Origin: Halobacillus sp. Marseille-Q1614
Lineage (GTDB): Bacteria; Bacillota; Bacilli; Bacillales; Halobacillaceae
DNA length: 64,000 bases
Assembly (NCBI RefSeq): GCF_902809865.1
Contig: NZ_CADDWH010000001.1
Span: 1,488,001-1,552,000 of the forward strand
Reading direction: 5' to 3'
In this document: in pieces, positions 18,381-27,530 of the stretch
How the letters are laid out: the number at the start of each line of letters is the position of its first letter
Numbering within the stretch: the first letter of the stretch is position 1
The notes under the pieces: generated by a model
What the model was told of the DNA's origin: nothing
The model's input: only the letters and a program-made list of their open reading frames with translations
Database searches by the model: none
Translations under genes and position numbers: made by a program

Positions 18381-18902
18381 TTAATCGTCATTTTCTTCAT
18401 TTAATAATGATTGCAATTTAGCCATTCGAGGATCGATTTTCTTTTCATCCGCTTCCTCACTTACCACTTGCCATCCCTTACCTTCTGTAAGAGCCTGCTC
18501 CTGAGCCTTATCATCATCAGAAAATACACGAGTTGGAACCTCTAATATTACATTTTCCTTGATATAAGGGGTTAAGTCAAGCACTTCTCCATGAATGGGA
18601 TGAATTTCACTTTCATCTTCTTCCTCATAGTAAGAGGATGCATTAAAATGTTCCTGAGCCTCTATCTGAAAAGGATATGGAACATCTACTAATGTGCGGG
18701 CGCAGGGAAGAATCATTTCGCCTTCCACTGTAAACGTCACATTAATATCGTCTCCATGCTTTACAGCTTGGCCGTGAACATGTACGGGCGTGATTTTACG
18801 GATATCATTATTCATATCCTCTAATTCGTGAATGTCTACATCATCTTCAAATTCAAACGGCTTTTCACCTGATTGATTAAGCTTTTGTAGAGGAAATTTC
18901 AT
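18381..18902 (-). CDS. yceD: YceD family protein (DUF177)
   Basis: A 173-residue acidic protein of the DUF177/YceD family, encoded immediately upstream of rpmF almost everywhere and linked to 23S rRNA accumulation in other organisms. Visible landmarks are the GEMILPCARTL segment around residue 80 and the acidic C-terminal tail ending in a leucine-containing helix (RMAKLQSLLNEEN). The ATG at 18902 has AGGTG upstream; an in-frame GTG three codons earlier is less well placed. B. subtilis YlbN is the counterpart. Confidence 0.9.
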   Translation of the reverse strand: MKFPLQKLNQSGEKPFEFEDDVDIHELEDMNNDIRKITPVHVHGQAVKHGDDINVTFTVEGEMILPCARTLVDVPYPFQIEAQEHFNASSYYEEEDESEIHPIHGEVLDLTPYIKENVILEVPTRVFSDDDKAQEQALTEGKGWQVVSEEADEKKIDPRMAKLQSLLNEENDD

Positions 18903-19086
18903 TGTTATCACCTCATGGCAACAAGAGTTATTGTAAAAGGATTTTGATGATTTGTCAATATTTTTTCTTTACACCTTAATAATTGCCAGTACTTATATTC
19001 TAATAAAGTTTTACTACAATCTCAACTATCCACGCTTGACATGGTAAAATTAAGTTAATACTTAAATAGACAGGAGGGAATAGGTG

Positions 19087-20304
19087 ATGAAAGCCTGTGG
19101 GATCATTGTTGAATATAATCCTTTTCATAACGGCCACCGTTATCATATCGAAGAAAGCCAAAAGCTTTCAAACGCGGACTGCATAATCGCCGTGATGAGC
19201 GGTCAGTTTCTTCAGCGCGGAGAACCGGCCATCATTGATAAATGGCATAGAGCCAAAGCAGCACTGCAATCGGGAGTTGATCTCGTCATCGAACTTCCTT
19301 ACCTATATGCCGTGCAGCACAGCGACTATTTCAGTAAAGGGGCTGTTGAGCTTCTTGGGGCTGCTGGTGTTGATTCGATCTGCTTTGGAAGTGAGCAGGG
19401 AACAATTCACCCGTTTATCAGTGCATATCAGCAATTACATAAACATTCCAAAACGTACCAATCAGAATTAAAGAAAGCTTTAAGCGAAGGTTTATCTTTT
19501 CCAAACGCTGCCCGTAAAGCTCAGAAGGCCATTGGATTAACAGAAGAAGCAATCGATTTTTCTTCACCGAATAACATTTTAGGCTATAGTTACGTCAAGC
19601 AGATGTTGACTAATTTTCCTGAGATTGAACCATTAACCATTAAGCGAAAAGAAAGCCAGTATCATCAGGAAGAGATTTCAGGGAGAATGGCGAGTGCGAC
19701 AAGCTTACGAAAGCAGTTGTTTGAAGCAGGCGAAATTAATAACGCCGTCAGCTCCGCTACACCTGAAAGTACAAAAAAGCAGCTTTCCCATTATTATGAC
19801 CAGTCGGGTTTATGGCATAATTGGGAATTATATTTTACCCTGCTGTACTATAAATTATCTACGTTAACATACGATCAGCTAAATCAATTTCATGGAGTAG
19901 ACGAAGGGATCGAATACCGGTTAAAAGAATTTGCTGCTTCTTCTTTAACCTTTAAAGAATTTATGGAACGTATTAAGACGAAGCGATATACTTGGACACG
20001 CCTTCAAAGGACGTGCGCCCATATTCTCACCGGCCTCTTAAAGGAAGAAGCCGACAGCCTGCTTGAGCAGCCGCTTCCTTACATTCGTGTGCTGGGTATG
20101 AGCAAAACGGGCCAGACCTATTTAAGCAGGAAGAAGAAACATTTCGACCGCCCGCTGTTCACGCAGCCCCAGCAGCTCGGGCACAACCGCCTGCTTGAGA
20201 TTGAGAAAAGAGCGACCGCCGCCTATTACAGCCCGCTTGCACCTGACAAAAGAACCCTGCTTTCTACTCAGGAATACGGACCGCCAGTGCGTGTCATGAA
20301 ATAA
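19087..20304 (+). CDS. tmcAL: tRNA(Met) cytidine acetate ligase TmcAL
   Basis: TmcAL (YlbM) activates acetate with ATP and acetylates the wobble cytidine (ac4C34) of elongator tRNA-Met. The nucleotidyltransferase-like N-terminus carries the HIGH-type motif NPFHNGH at about residues 11-17 and a downstream GQFLQRGEPA segment; FSSPNNILGYSYV near residue 160 is typical of the family. 405 residues, normal. The ATG at 19087 is preferred over the adjacent GTG because AGGAGGG lies 8 bases upstream. It is divergent from yceD and ends in a strong terminator. Confidence 0.92.
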   Translation: MKACGIIVEYNPFHNGHRYHIEESQKLSNADCIIAVMSGQFLQRGEPAIIDKWHRAKAALQSGVDLVIELPYLYAVQHSDYFSKGAVELLGAAGVDSICFGSEQGTIHPFISAYQQLHKHSKTYQSELKKALSEGLSFPNAARKAQKAIGLTEEAIDFSSPNNILGYSYVKQMLTNFPEIEPLTIKRKESQYHQEEISGRMASATSLRKQLFEAGEINNAVSSATPESTKKQLSHYYDQSGLWHNWELYFTLLYYKLSTLTYDQLNQFHGVDEGIEYRLKEFAASSLTFKEFMERIKTKRYTWTRLQRTCAHILTGLLKEEADSLLEQPLPYIRVLGMSKTGQTYLSRKKKHFDRPLFTQPQQLGHNRLLEIEKRATAAYYSPLAPDKRTLLSTQEYGPPVRVMK

Positions 20305-20309
20305 AAAAG

Positions 20310-20344
20310 AAGGGCTTCTCAGCTTGTAGAGAAACCCTTTGTTT
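20310..20344 (+). terminator. Terminator after tmcAL
   Basis: The stem AAGGGCTTCTC with GAGAAACCCTT and an 8-base loop is followed by TTGTTTT, 6 bases after the tmcAL stop. Confidence 0.85.
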
Positions 20345-20369
20345 TCCGCAAGCTTTTTTTCTTGCCGCC

Positions 20370-20486
20370 AGGAGCGAAGGACCCTTCCCTTTCCGCGGAC
20401 GAGCGCCCGAGCTTCCTCGCAAAACACACGCTCGGCGATCTCGGCTCACTCGTTCTTCCGCAGGAGTGGAAGGGTCCTCGCTCCTT
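20370..20486. repeat. 117-bp imperfect palindromic intergenic repeat
   Basis: The arms at 20370-20399 and 20457-20486 are inverted copies: AGGAGCGAAGGACCCTTCC against the reverse of GGAAGGGTCCTCGCTCCTT, with a few mismatches over about 30 bp. The 57-bp centre is GC-rich (GAGCGCCCGAGC, CTCGGCGATCTCGG). There is no coding potential. The GC-rich palindromic form resembles the interspersed intergenic repeats seen in several halophilic and alkaliphilic Bacillaceae; only one full copy is visible here. Confidence 0.65.
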
Positions 20487-20618
20487 GGAAATTTCTTAAC
20501 ACAGAAAAAGACTCTCCTCCACCTGGCTCACTCTAGATAGATGGAGGGTAATCTTTTTCATGTTCTGGCAGGCAGCTGTCTTCAGCGTCTGGTCTCGAAC
20601 TTTCTCGACAGCCTGAAT

Positions 20619-20649
20619 AAAAAAGAAGCCTTACAAAGGCTTCTTTTTT
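20619..20649. terminator. Bidirectional-type terminator hairpin
   Basis: Perfect 14-bp arms (AAAAAAGAAGCCTT/AAGGCTTCTTTTTT) with A and T tracts at either side. It is the first strong terminator on the minus strand after ylbL, about 130 bp beyond its stop. Confidence 0.75.
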
Positions 20650-20778
20650 ATTTTTTACTATTTCTCAAATTCAAACGATCCGAGACCCAGCAGCCGGTTT
20701 TAGAAAGAAGTCTCGGGTGTTCTTCTGTGAAAAATCGAGAGGTATCCGTGCTGCTTCCTATACCAAGAAAAGATTCTT

Positions 20779-21807
20779 TTATGCACTTTTCTCAGGAAGC
20801 TTTTCTAAATAATCCACCGCATCCTGAAACGTATCTACAGGAACAACCTTCATTTCCGTCCCGATATCTTCTGCGGCTTTTTTAGCCACTTCATAATTGG
20901 AGTTCTCGGTTCCATTTTCATTGGGAGCAAAGAAAATATCGCAGCCATCTTTGTCAGCAGCTACTACTTTTTTATTAATTCCTCCGATTCTCCCTACGTT
21001 TCCTTCATAATCTATTTCACCTGTGCCGGCAATTTCATAACCTTTGCTGTAATCTTGTTCTGTCAGCTGGTCAAACATTTCAAGGGAGAACATCAATCCG
21101 GCACTCGGTCCGCCGATATCACCGCTCTTAATTTTAGCTTCCGGATTTACCTCAACGGCACGGTCTGTTACTAAAGATATTCCTACACCAACTTTGTCCG
21201 GCTGGTCTGGAAAAGGTGAGACTTTAATGGTTTTGGTTAAGGTTTCATCATCCCGCTTAATGGTAAGATTCACTTCGTCACCCTCATTTAAACTCTCAAC
21301 ATAGTTCACGAGATCACTCGATTCTTCAACAGCCTGATCATTTGCTTTTAAAATTTCGTCCCCCGACTGAAGCTGTTCTTCAGCAGGCATCCCGTCTAGT
21401 ACGTTGACCACAAACACACCATTGTAATCGACAGTAATGTCCCTTCCGGCTGCCTCATATGCAACGACTTTCGCCGCTTCCTGTGAAGATTCCATTAACT
21501 GCAGCTGGGCGTGAAAATAATCCTCTTCTGAAATTCCCTGTGGACGCACTTCTTCTAAAGGCAGTATCTCATGGTAAGGTCTCACTTGAGCCAGCAGCCA
21601 CTGCAGCGGAGTTGCCTGTCCCCCGCGGACCGTGACTAAATGCATATCCCCATCACTTTCATATGATCCGTCAATTTCCACAAAAGGGTCCAAGGCATCA
21701 GCCGTCCCTGGTTTATAAATATAGTAGGGTAATCGATAGGCACCGATAAAAGCTACGATTAAAATCGTAATGATCCCTGTGATGATTATTCTTTTGTTCG
21801 CTTTCAT
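20779..21807 (-). CDS. ylbL: Membrane-anchored PDZ and Lon-like serine protease YlbL
   Basis: A 342-residue protease with an N-terminal membrane anchor (about residues 7-25), a PDZ domain (about 125-200) and a C-terminal Lon-type catalytic domain. The Ser-Lys dyad is visible as S235 in GGPSAG and K280 in GGINKK, aligned with E. coli Lon S679 and K722. The active site is expected outside the membrane. B. subtilis YlbL has been linked to degradation of a DNA-damage division inhibitor. It follows ylbK after 6 bases, so the two form one unit. Confidence 0.9.
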   Translation of the reverse strand: MKANKRIIITGIITILIVAFIGAYRLPYYIYKPGTADALDPFVEIDGSYESDGDMHLVTVRGGQATPLQWLLAQVRPYHEILPLEEVRPQGISEEDYFHAQLQLMESSQEAAKVVAYEAAGRDITVDYNGVFVVNVLDGMPAEEQLQSGDEILKANDQAVEESSDLVNYVESLNEGDEVNLTIKRDDETLTKTIKVSPFPDQPDKVGVGISLVTDRAVEVNPEAKIKSGDIGGPSAGLMFSLEMFDQLTEQDYSKGYEIAGTGEIDYEGNVGRIGGINKKVVAADKDGCDIFFAPNENGTENSNYEVAKKAAEDIGTEMKVVPVDTFQDAVDYLEKLPEKSA

Positions 21808-21813
21808 TTGTCG

Positions 21814-22602
21814 TTAGGACCCCTTCCAATCTCTAATCTTGGCCAGAATGCTGTCTATTTTTTCTTCGGCCGCCTCTTCCCCAGCTTTTACAATATCCTT
21901 TATTTCTGTAAAAGCTCTTGAGCTGAATTTTGATACATCAGGACGAATCATAAAATCAGTATCAGCGGACACACCGGAAACTGAGACTAATTCATCCTGC
22001 ATAATATCAATGCTCTGTATGATAACATCATAAATCGAATGAATGGCAGGCTCGCCTTCAATATGGGAACAGTCAACAGCTATTATTATGTCCGCTCCCA
22101 TCTGCCTCGCCACAGACACTGGAACTCTGTCGATCACTCCACCGTCAATATACAGCCTGCCGTTAATCTTTTCGGGAACAAAGATCCCCGGAATCGCAAT
22201 GCTGGCTCGAACGGCCTCACATGCCGGTCCTTCCGTAAAGATCTTTTTCTTTCCTGCGGCTAAATCAGTAGCTACGATTGACATTGGAACGGAGAACTCC
22301 TCAATCCTTTTGCCAAAAGTAAATAAACGGATATACTCCTTAATTCTACGCCCCTGAATGAATCCCATTTTAGGAACAGTAAAATCAAGGTAGTATTTCC
22401 GTTTAAAGGTGAAAGCGAGTTTATACATGTCTTCCATTCGCTGGCCGGAGGCATAAAAAGAACCTACGAGCGCTCCCATACTGCTCCCTGCTATTAAGTC
22501 AATTGGTATATTTTTCTCTTTTAGCACCTTCAGAACGCCTAAATGAGCAAATCCCCGGGCACCACCTGAGCCAAGGGCCAGCCCGATAATCGGATGTTTC
22601 AT
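21814..22602 (-). CDS. ylbK: Patatin-like phospholipase family protein YlbK
   Basis: A 262-residue patatin-fold serine hydrolase. The glycine-rich oxyanion loop LGSGGARGFAHLG is at the N-terminus, the nucleophile elbow GSSMG near residue 40 and the catalytic Asp in DGGVID near 155, giving a complete Ser-Asp dyad. Natural substrate unknown; NTE/RssA-like proteins are relatives. The start MKHPIIGLALG at 22602 has GAGGAG about 9 bases upstream; the longer open frame to 22659 adds residues unlike the family. Confidence 0.88.
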   Translation of the reverse strand: MKHPIIGLALGSGGARGFAHLGVLKVLKEKNIPIDLIAGSSMGALVGSFYASGQRMEDMYKLAFTFKRKYYLDFTVPKMGFIQGRRIKEYIRLFTFGKRIEEFSVPMSIVATDLAAGKKKIFTEGPACEAVRASIAIPGIFVPEKINGRLYIDGGVIDRVPVSVARQMGADIIIAVDCSHIEGEPAIHSIYDVIIQSIDIMQDELVSVSGVSADTDFMIRPDVSKFSSRAFTEIKDIVKAGEEAAEEKIDSILAKIRDWKGS

Positions 22603-22764
22603 ACAACATCTCTCCTCGGCAAAAACGTCATGACTTATTTTATGGATTTTGCTCATCACTTATGAGCCTTAACATAAACATTAAGTAAGAAGGCTTCACA
22701 TCCATTTTACTATGGATGATTTTAGAAGTACAGAATTCAAGCCGCCGATAAAGGGGGGATTACG

Positions 22765-23937
22765 CTGGCCTTACTAAAAACGATCGTATTATCCATAGTT
22801 ACGTTATTCATAACCATCGCCCTCATTCAAATGCCGGGTGTAGCTTTAGAAGCCAGCAAGCAGGGGCTTGAGCTTTGGTGGACGATTGTTTTTCCTTCGC
22901 TCCTCCCCTTTTTTATTATTGCTGAGCTATTGTTTGGTTTCGGCATTGTCCATGGTGTGGGAATGCTGTCTGAGCGATTAATGCGTCCACTTTTTAACGT
23001 TCCAGGGTCGGGTGGATTTGTATGGATCATGGGAATGGCAAGCGGCTATCCCGCCGGTGCAAAATGGACGAGAGAACTCCGGCTTTCTGGACAAGTTTCC
23101 CGGGTGGAAGCCGAAAGACTGGTCTCTTTTACAAATGCGTCTAGTCCTTTATTTATTTTGAGTGCTGTTGCGGTAGGCTTTTTCGGGGATCCTTCATTAG
23201 GTATTTTGTTTGCCGCAGGCCATTATGGCGGAAGCATCTTGGTCGGCATAGCCATGAGGTTTTATGGGTATAAGGATAACCAGACGAGATCTGTTTCCCG
23301 TTCATTCTCCATTAAACAGGCTGTCCTCGAAGTACATAAAGCCAGGCTTCAGGATGGAAGACCTTTAGGCCATCTACTCGGAGAAGCCGTTACAAAATCT
23401 GTACAAACCCTGCTCTTAATCGGCGGATTTATCATGCTTTTTTCCGTACTGACTCAATTGATAAGAGAAGGCGTAACGTTCCACTATTTATCCTTTTTCT
23501 TAAAAGTATTAAATATAGATGAACAGCTGCACATGGCGATTATTTCCGGGATATTTGAGCTTACTACAGGGATTGGGGCCGTAACTTCCACCACCGCACC
23601 GTTACTGACACAAATTTTGCTGGTGAGTTTTATGCTCGGTTTTCACGGCTTCTCGATTCAAGCGCAGATCGCAAGTATTTTATCCGATACGGATATCAGG
23701 TTTATGCCTTACTTATGGGCCCGTCTTCTCCATGGGGTGACCGCCTGTCTATTGGTTACAATTCTTTATTATACGACGGACGCGGCAGCAGGACATTCCC
23801 TTGCTGTCTCGTATCAGCCGGAGTATTATAAACAGACCTATATGGATTTTATGACAAGTTTCGGTCCCCTTGTAACCATAATCAGTATTTTTACAGCTGT
23901 TCTATTTTTATGGAGAAAAAGAAAGCAGTCTTATTAA
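22765..23937 (+). CDS. ylbJ: Sporulation integral membrane protein YlbJ, non-canonical start
   Basis: YlbJ is a polytopic membrane protein of the sigma-E sporulation regulon needed for spore cortex formation. About eight membrane segments are visible with the family stretches WWTIVFPSLLPFF and GMASGYPAGAKWTRE. The first in-frame ATG (22831) would delete the first membrane segment (KTIVLSIVTLFITIALIQ), which homologues have. Upstream to the in-frame TAG at 22723 there is no ATG, GTG or TTG. The best-placed codon is CTG at 22765, six bases after AAGGGGGG; ATT at 22759 is the alternative. The coordinates assume the CTG. Confidence 0.8.
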   Translation: MALLKTIVLSIVTLFITIALIQMPGVALEASKQGLELWWTIVFPSLLPFFIIAELLFGFGIVHGVGMLSERLMRPLFNVPGSGGFVWIMGMASGYPAGAKWTRELRLSGQVSRVEAERLVSFTNASSPLFILSAVAVGFFGDPSLGILFAAGHYGGSILVGIAMRFYGYKDNQTRSVSRSFSIKQAVLEVHKARLQDGRPLGHLLGEAVTKSVQTLLLIGGFIMLFSVLTQLIREGVTFHYLSFFLKVLNIDEQLHMAIISGIFELTTGIGAVTSTTAPLLTQILLVSFMLGFHGFSIQAQIASILSDTDIRFMPYLWARLLHGVTACLLVTILYYTTDAAAGHSLAVSYQPEYYKQTYMDFMTSFGPLVTIISIFTAVLFLWRKRKQSY

Positions 23938-23949
23938 TAAGACTGCTTT
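23922..23949. terminator. Shared ylbJ/coaD terminator
   Basis: A perfect 28-bp palindrome (AAAGCAGTCTTATT and its complement) overlaps the last codons of ylbJ and ends one base before the coaD stop, with A and T tracts on both sides, so it can serve both convergent genes. Confidence 0.85.
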
Positions 23950-24995
<1,046 letters not shown>

Positions 24996-25218
24996 AAGGG
25001 AGTCCCCCCTCTCTTTTATTCACAATTATCCTACCATAAATCAACCTTAGGGGAAACTTTTCAAATTAACCCGTATAAATATTTTCCATTTGGTCATAAT
25101 GTAGTATAGAAGCAGGACATTTGCTTCTGGAAACGGTGAAGACTTATCTCCCCATAAGTTCTTCGACCGGTTTCTCCTCTCCCTTTACTTTTTGCTTATC
25201 GTCATTTAAGCAAAAAGA

Positions 25219-25253
25219 AGGGCTGTCCCTAAATAGGACAGCCCTATTTTTTT
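25219..25253 (+). terminator. Strong hairpin terminator in the rsmD upstream region
   Basis: A perfect 10-bp stem (AGGGCTGTCC/GGACAGCCCT) is followed on the plus strand by ATTTTTTTG. On the minus strand it is followed by TCTTTTTGC, so it could also act between the hairpin block and rsmD, like an attenuator. No plus-strand gene lies directly upstream. Confidence 0.7.
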
Positions 25254-25311
25254 GTAGTCTTGGACTTTTTAAGTAATTAGTGAGACTCCTGCTTAGAAAA
25301 CGATGATTCAT

Positions 25312-25433
25312 CCTCCTCAAAGTAGTCACGAGCGAGGAGGTTCTGAAAAAAGAGGAAGTGCGATAAACTTCGGCACATCAGAACCACTTACGGCCCACAT
25401 TTAGCGGGCACAGAAAGGGAATAAATTCCCTTT
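25312..25433. ncRNA. Candidate structured leader or small RNA upstream of rsmD
   Basis: Several clean stems are packed together: GGTTCTGA (25339-25346) with TCAGAACC (25378-25385) enclosing GTGCGA/TCG(G)CAC; GCCC/GGGC (25393-25409); and AAAGGGAAT/ATTCCCTTT (25414-25433). CCTCCTC (25312-25318) can pair with GAGGAGG (25334-25340), overlapping the first stem, so alternative folds are possible. Strand is undecided. On the minus strand it would be a leader about 320 bases before rsmD (ylbH); a ylbH leader RNA family has been proposed in Bacillus, but I cannot match its consensus from memory. Confidence 0.35.
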
Positions 25434-25497
25434 TATCAGCAGAAAAAAATCTTAGTTTACCATAATATAGTTATGTGTATATTTGTTTAGTAAGTTT

Positions 25498-25525
25498 TTG
25501 TTAAATTGTTTTCAATTCATATCAT
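25498..25525 (+). promoter_or_regulatory. Sigma-A type promoter for the YlbA-like gene
   Basis: TTGTTA, 16-base spacer, TATCAT, ending 45 bases before the ATG at 25571. Confidence 0.45.
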
Positions 25526-25570
25526 TAGTGCTAAAGTTAAAAACAGACGAATGAAACGGAGGCACTGCAG

Positions 25571-25960
25571 ATGAGACAAAAATTTATTGAACTCGGTGAA
25601 GGATACACAGACATATATGAGCTAGTGGAATTAGGCAGACAGATGCCTGAAAGGATCGAGCAGGCCCTGGCGTTTTACTGCGAAAAAAATGGGCAGCCTT
25701 CCGCATCTCTGGCATTCATCATGAAGCCGACTTCCGAGCAGAAATTCCAGCCGATTTACATTTGCCGTGAAGGCATCCCTAACCCTCACGAGAAGCAGAA
25801 TAAGCGCTTTACCATGTTTAAAGAAACGGCAGAAGAAGCCGGAAAATCAGTTGTTGAATTTACCGTTAAACCTTCTTCCACTTTTCCGGAAACCGAACTA
25901 TATTTCAATTATTTAATAGGCATTTTAAGAACAAATAAAATACTGAGGCCGTTAAGCTAA
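25571..25960 (+). CDS. Uncharacterised protein, DUF7147/YlbA-like
   Basis: A 129-residue soluble protein without membrane segments; it contains a central IMKPTSEQKFQPIYICREGI stretch and a C-terminal helix. It resembles the small YlbA-type proteins of Bacillus (DUF7147), but I am not certain of the family. Function unknown. It sits alone on the plus strand between rsmD and ylbG, has its own promoter-like sequence, and ends in a strong terminator shared with ylbG. Confidence 0.6.
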   Translation: MRQKFIELGEGYTDIYELVELGRQMPERIEQALAFYCEKNGQPSASLAFIMKPTSEQKFQPIYICREGIPNPHEKQNKRFTMFKETAEEAGKSVVEFTVKPSSTFPETELYFNYLIGILRTNKILRPLS

Positions 25961-25995
25961 AAAAAAGGAGTCTGTTTGCACAGACTCCTTTTTTT
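25959..25995. terminator. Shared terminator between the YlbA-like gene and ylbG
   Basis: The stem AAAAAAGGAGTCTGT/ACAGACTCCTTTTTT has a 3- to 4-base loop and A/T tracts on both sides; it lies between convergent stops. Confidence 0.85.
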
Positions 25996-26269
25996 ATATT
26001 CCCATTTTATAATCATACTGCTTTGCCTTATCTGGTTTTGCATTTTCATATTCTGTCCGGATCTCAGGCTTATGTGAAGGGAGCACACGAGAAACAAAAG
26101 GAAGACGCTCAAGCTTATCCATTTTAAACTCTACTTCATCCTGGTCTACATACAGCAAGGCATACTTTTGCTTTTTGGAAGCGTGGATTAAATGTCCATG
26201 CTTTTTAATTTGCCGGATATTTTTCATATGCTGAAAATAAACAATAAGACCTTGACGTTTAGTTCTCAT
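25994..26269 (-). CDS. ylbG: YlbG family protein (DUF2129)
   Basis: A 91-residue basic protein opening RTKRQGLIVYF with the internal HLIHASKKQKYALLYVD stretch of the YlbG family. Its molecular role is not established. It lies downstream of ylbF, as in B. subtilis, although 232 bases and a terminator separate them here. Confidence 0.85.
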   Translation of the reverse strand: MRTKRQGLIVYFQHMKNIRQIKKHGHLIHASKKQKYALLYVDQDEVEFKMDKLERLPFVSRVLPSHKPEIRTEYENAKPDKAKQYDYKMGI

Positions 26270-26461
26270 AATATTCCCTACTTTTATAGATGTTTACCGA
26301 CATTCTACCAAACTGCTCCATAAACAGCAAACATTTTCTTATTCATACGCCCCGTTTAATCTTCACTTTTAATTTTAAATCAAAAGTAATAAAATCTGTT
26401 TTCTGAGAACGCAAGCCTGCTCACTTATCCTGCCTGCCCATCTTAAATCAGCCAAAAGAAA

Positions 26462-26497
26462 AAGCCCTCTCATTTATCTATTAAAAAAGAGGGCTTG
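26462..26497 (-). terminator. Terminator after ylbF
   Basis: A 9-bp stem (AAGCCCTCT/AGAGGGCTT) with an AT-rich loop, followed on the minus strand by TTTCTTTT. It separates ylbF from ylbG. Confidence 0.7.
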
Positions 26498-26501
26498 TAC
26501 T

Positions 26502-26936
26502 TTAGGATGCGCATCCGCAGCCTCCGCCGCTGCCACACCCGCAGCCGGAATCAAATACCATTCCGTTTCGAGGAACCTTAATCTGCTCGCTGACACTAAA
26601 GGCTACACTCTGGCTGACTTCATCGAGAAGCCGCTGGATTTCACGTTCGGCTTTCTTAAACTGCACGACTTTTTCATGCATGTCCATTTCCCGCTTTACG
26701 GTGCGTACTTTTTTCATTATATTATTATAATCAGGATGATAACGCCCAAACCTTTGAACATCTTCATACTGATCTTTTATATTCATAAAGTTACGTATTA
26801 ACGATTGAGCTTCTTTATCTGATTCCAATTCATTTTTCATTTTTTTGTAATGATCCATGACCTCAGAATCCATAATCATCTGCCCTAAGGCTTCTGATCG
26901 ATCTAACAAATCGACAATCTCCATTGTTGCCAACAT
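26502..26936 (-). CDS. ylbF: RicF/YlbF, subunit of the Y-complex (RNA maturation and sporulation)
   Basis: YlbF (RicF) forms a complex with YmcA (RicA) and YaaT (RicT) that binds Fe-S clusters and promotes RNase Y mRNA maturation, sporulation, competence and biofilm formation in B. subtilis. The 144-residue protein is helical through most of its length with the family core QYEDVQRFGRYHPDYN, and ends in a Gly/Cys-rich tail (SGCGCGSGGGCGCAS) that supplies possible cluster ligands. The start at 26936 has GGAGGTG about 8 bases upstream; the longer open frame reads as non-coding Gly-rich sequence. Confidence 0.88.
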   Translation of the reverse strand: MLATMEIVDLLDRSEALGQMIMDSEVMDHYKKMKNELESDKEAQSLIRNFMNIKDQYEDVQRFGRYHPDYNNIMKKVRTVKREMDMHEKVVQFKKAEREIQRLLDEVSQSVAFSVSEQIKVPRNGMVFDSGCGCGSGGGCGCAS

Positions 26937-27032
26937 GGTACGTTCACCTCCACCTCCATCATACCAAATGAACGGACAGAATGAAAATTCCTGCTTCATC
27001 CTGTCCGAAGGTTATGGTCTCTTAACGCAATC

Positions 27033-27431
27033 CTAATAGTAAGGATAATTCATGGGGTGGCTTCTGTCGTAGTTTTGTTTTTGATTTTGCCTTTGCATAT
27101 TCGTAATCAGCTGCTGAATCTGATCGATGGCACCGTTTAATTCGTCTATGTGTTTAGAGACATCTTCCCAGTTGATTTCTTTCATTAACTCCCCAAACTG
27201 CTTCATCCATTCTTTTTTAGAAAGCGATGATCCTTCCTCTTTTTGCAAACTGCGGCTCTCTTCAGCTTCCCCTGTTTCCCAAAACGAATCATCTTCCCCA
27301 AGAATCATCCATTGCTCGTAATACTTTTGCATGAGAGTATGGTCTTTTCTGATTTGTTCCTTTACCTTTGGATTCTGATCCACAAACTGCTTGAACTTCT
27401 GAACACTTGGATGCAATATGTGCTCGCTCAT
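27033..27431 (-). CDS. ylbD: YlbD-like spore coat-associated protein
   Basis: A 132-residue acidic, helical protein starting MSEHILHPSVQKFKQFV, the YlbD family N-terminus, with a central WEDVSKHIDELNGAIDQIQQL coiled-coil region and a polar Asn/Gln/Tyr-rich tail. YlbD is a coat-related sporulation protein in Bacillus. The ATG at 27431 has GAGG 8 bases upstream. B. subtilis has ylbE between ylbD and ylbF; here ylbE is missing and only about 96 bases separate the two. Confidence 0.8.
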   Translation of the reverse strand: MSEHILHPSVQKFKQFVDQNPKVKEQIRKDHTLMQKYYEQWMILGEDDSFWETGEAEESRSLQKEEGSSLSKKEWMKQFGELMKEINWEDVSKHIDELNGAIDQIQQLITNMQRQNQKQNYDRSHPMNYPYY

Positions 27432-27496
27432 AACTGACACCTCGCTATGGATTCTACACTATAGCCTATGCACTATTAAGAGCAATGTTCATATGT

Positions 27497-27526
27497 AAAA
27501 AGGCGCCCTGATAGCGGGCACCTTTT
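27497..27526 (-). terminator. Terminator after ylbB
   Basis: The stem AAAAGGCGCCC with GGGCACCTTTT (one mismatch) is followed by TTTTTAC on the minus strand, next to the ylbB stop. Confidence 0.75.
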
Positions 27527-27530
27527 AAAA

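Larger units (their letters stand above)
20305..20778. other. Gene-free interval rich in palindromes between tmcAL and ylbL
   Basis: No credible gene; open frames here are shadows. In order it holds the tmcAL terminator (20310-20344), a 117-bp imperfect palindrome (20370-20486), a long AT-ended hairpin (about 20505-20562, AAAAAGA with TCTTTTT), a perfect 14-bp-arm terminator hairpin (20619-20649), and a short CCGAGAC/GTCTCGG pair near 20690-20730. Confidence 0.7.
24996..25570. other. Gene-free interval upstream of rsmD with structured elements
   Basis: It holds a terminator hairpin (25219-25253), a hairpin-rich block (25312-25433) described separately, and a plausible plus-strand promoter TTGTTA (25498-25503), 16 bases, TATCAT (25520-25525) for the gene at 25571. 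A 55- or 61-codon minus-strand open frame (25144-25329) is interrupted by the terminator hairpin and is not accepted as a gene. Confidence 0.65.

Noticed and set aside
20541-20885. Plus-strand 114-codon frame between tmcAL and ylbL
   Set aside because: It runs through a perfect terminator hairpin and into the antisense of ylbL, and has no good start site.
25144-25329. Minus-strand 61-codon frame upstream of rsmD, with GAGGAGG near an internal ATG
   Set aside because: The ATG abuts the putative ribosome binding site and the frame is crossed by a strong terminator stem; no family is recognised.
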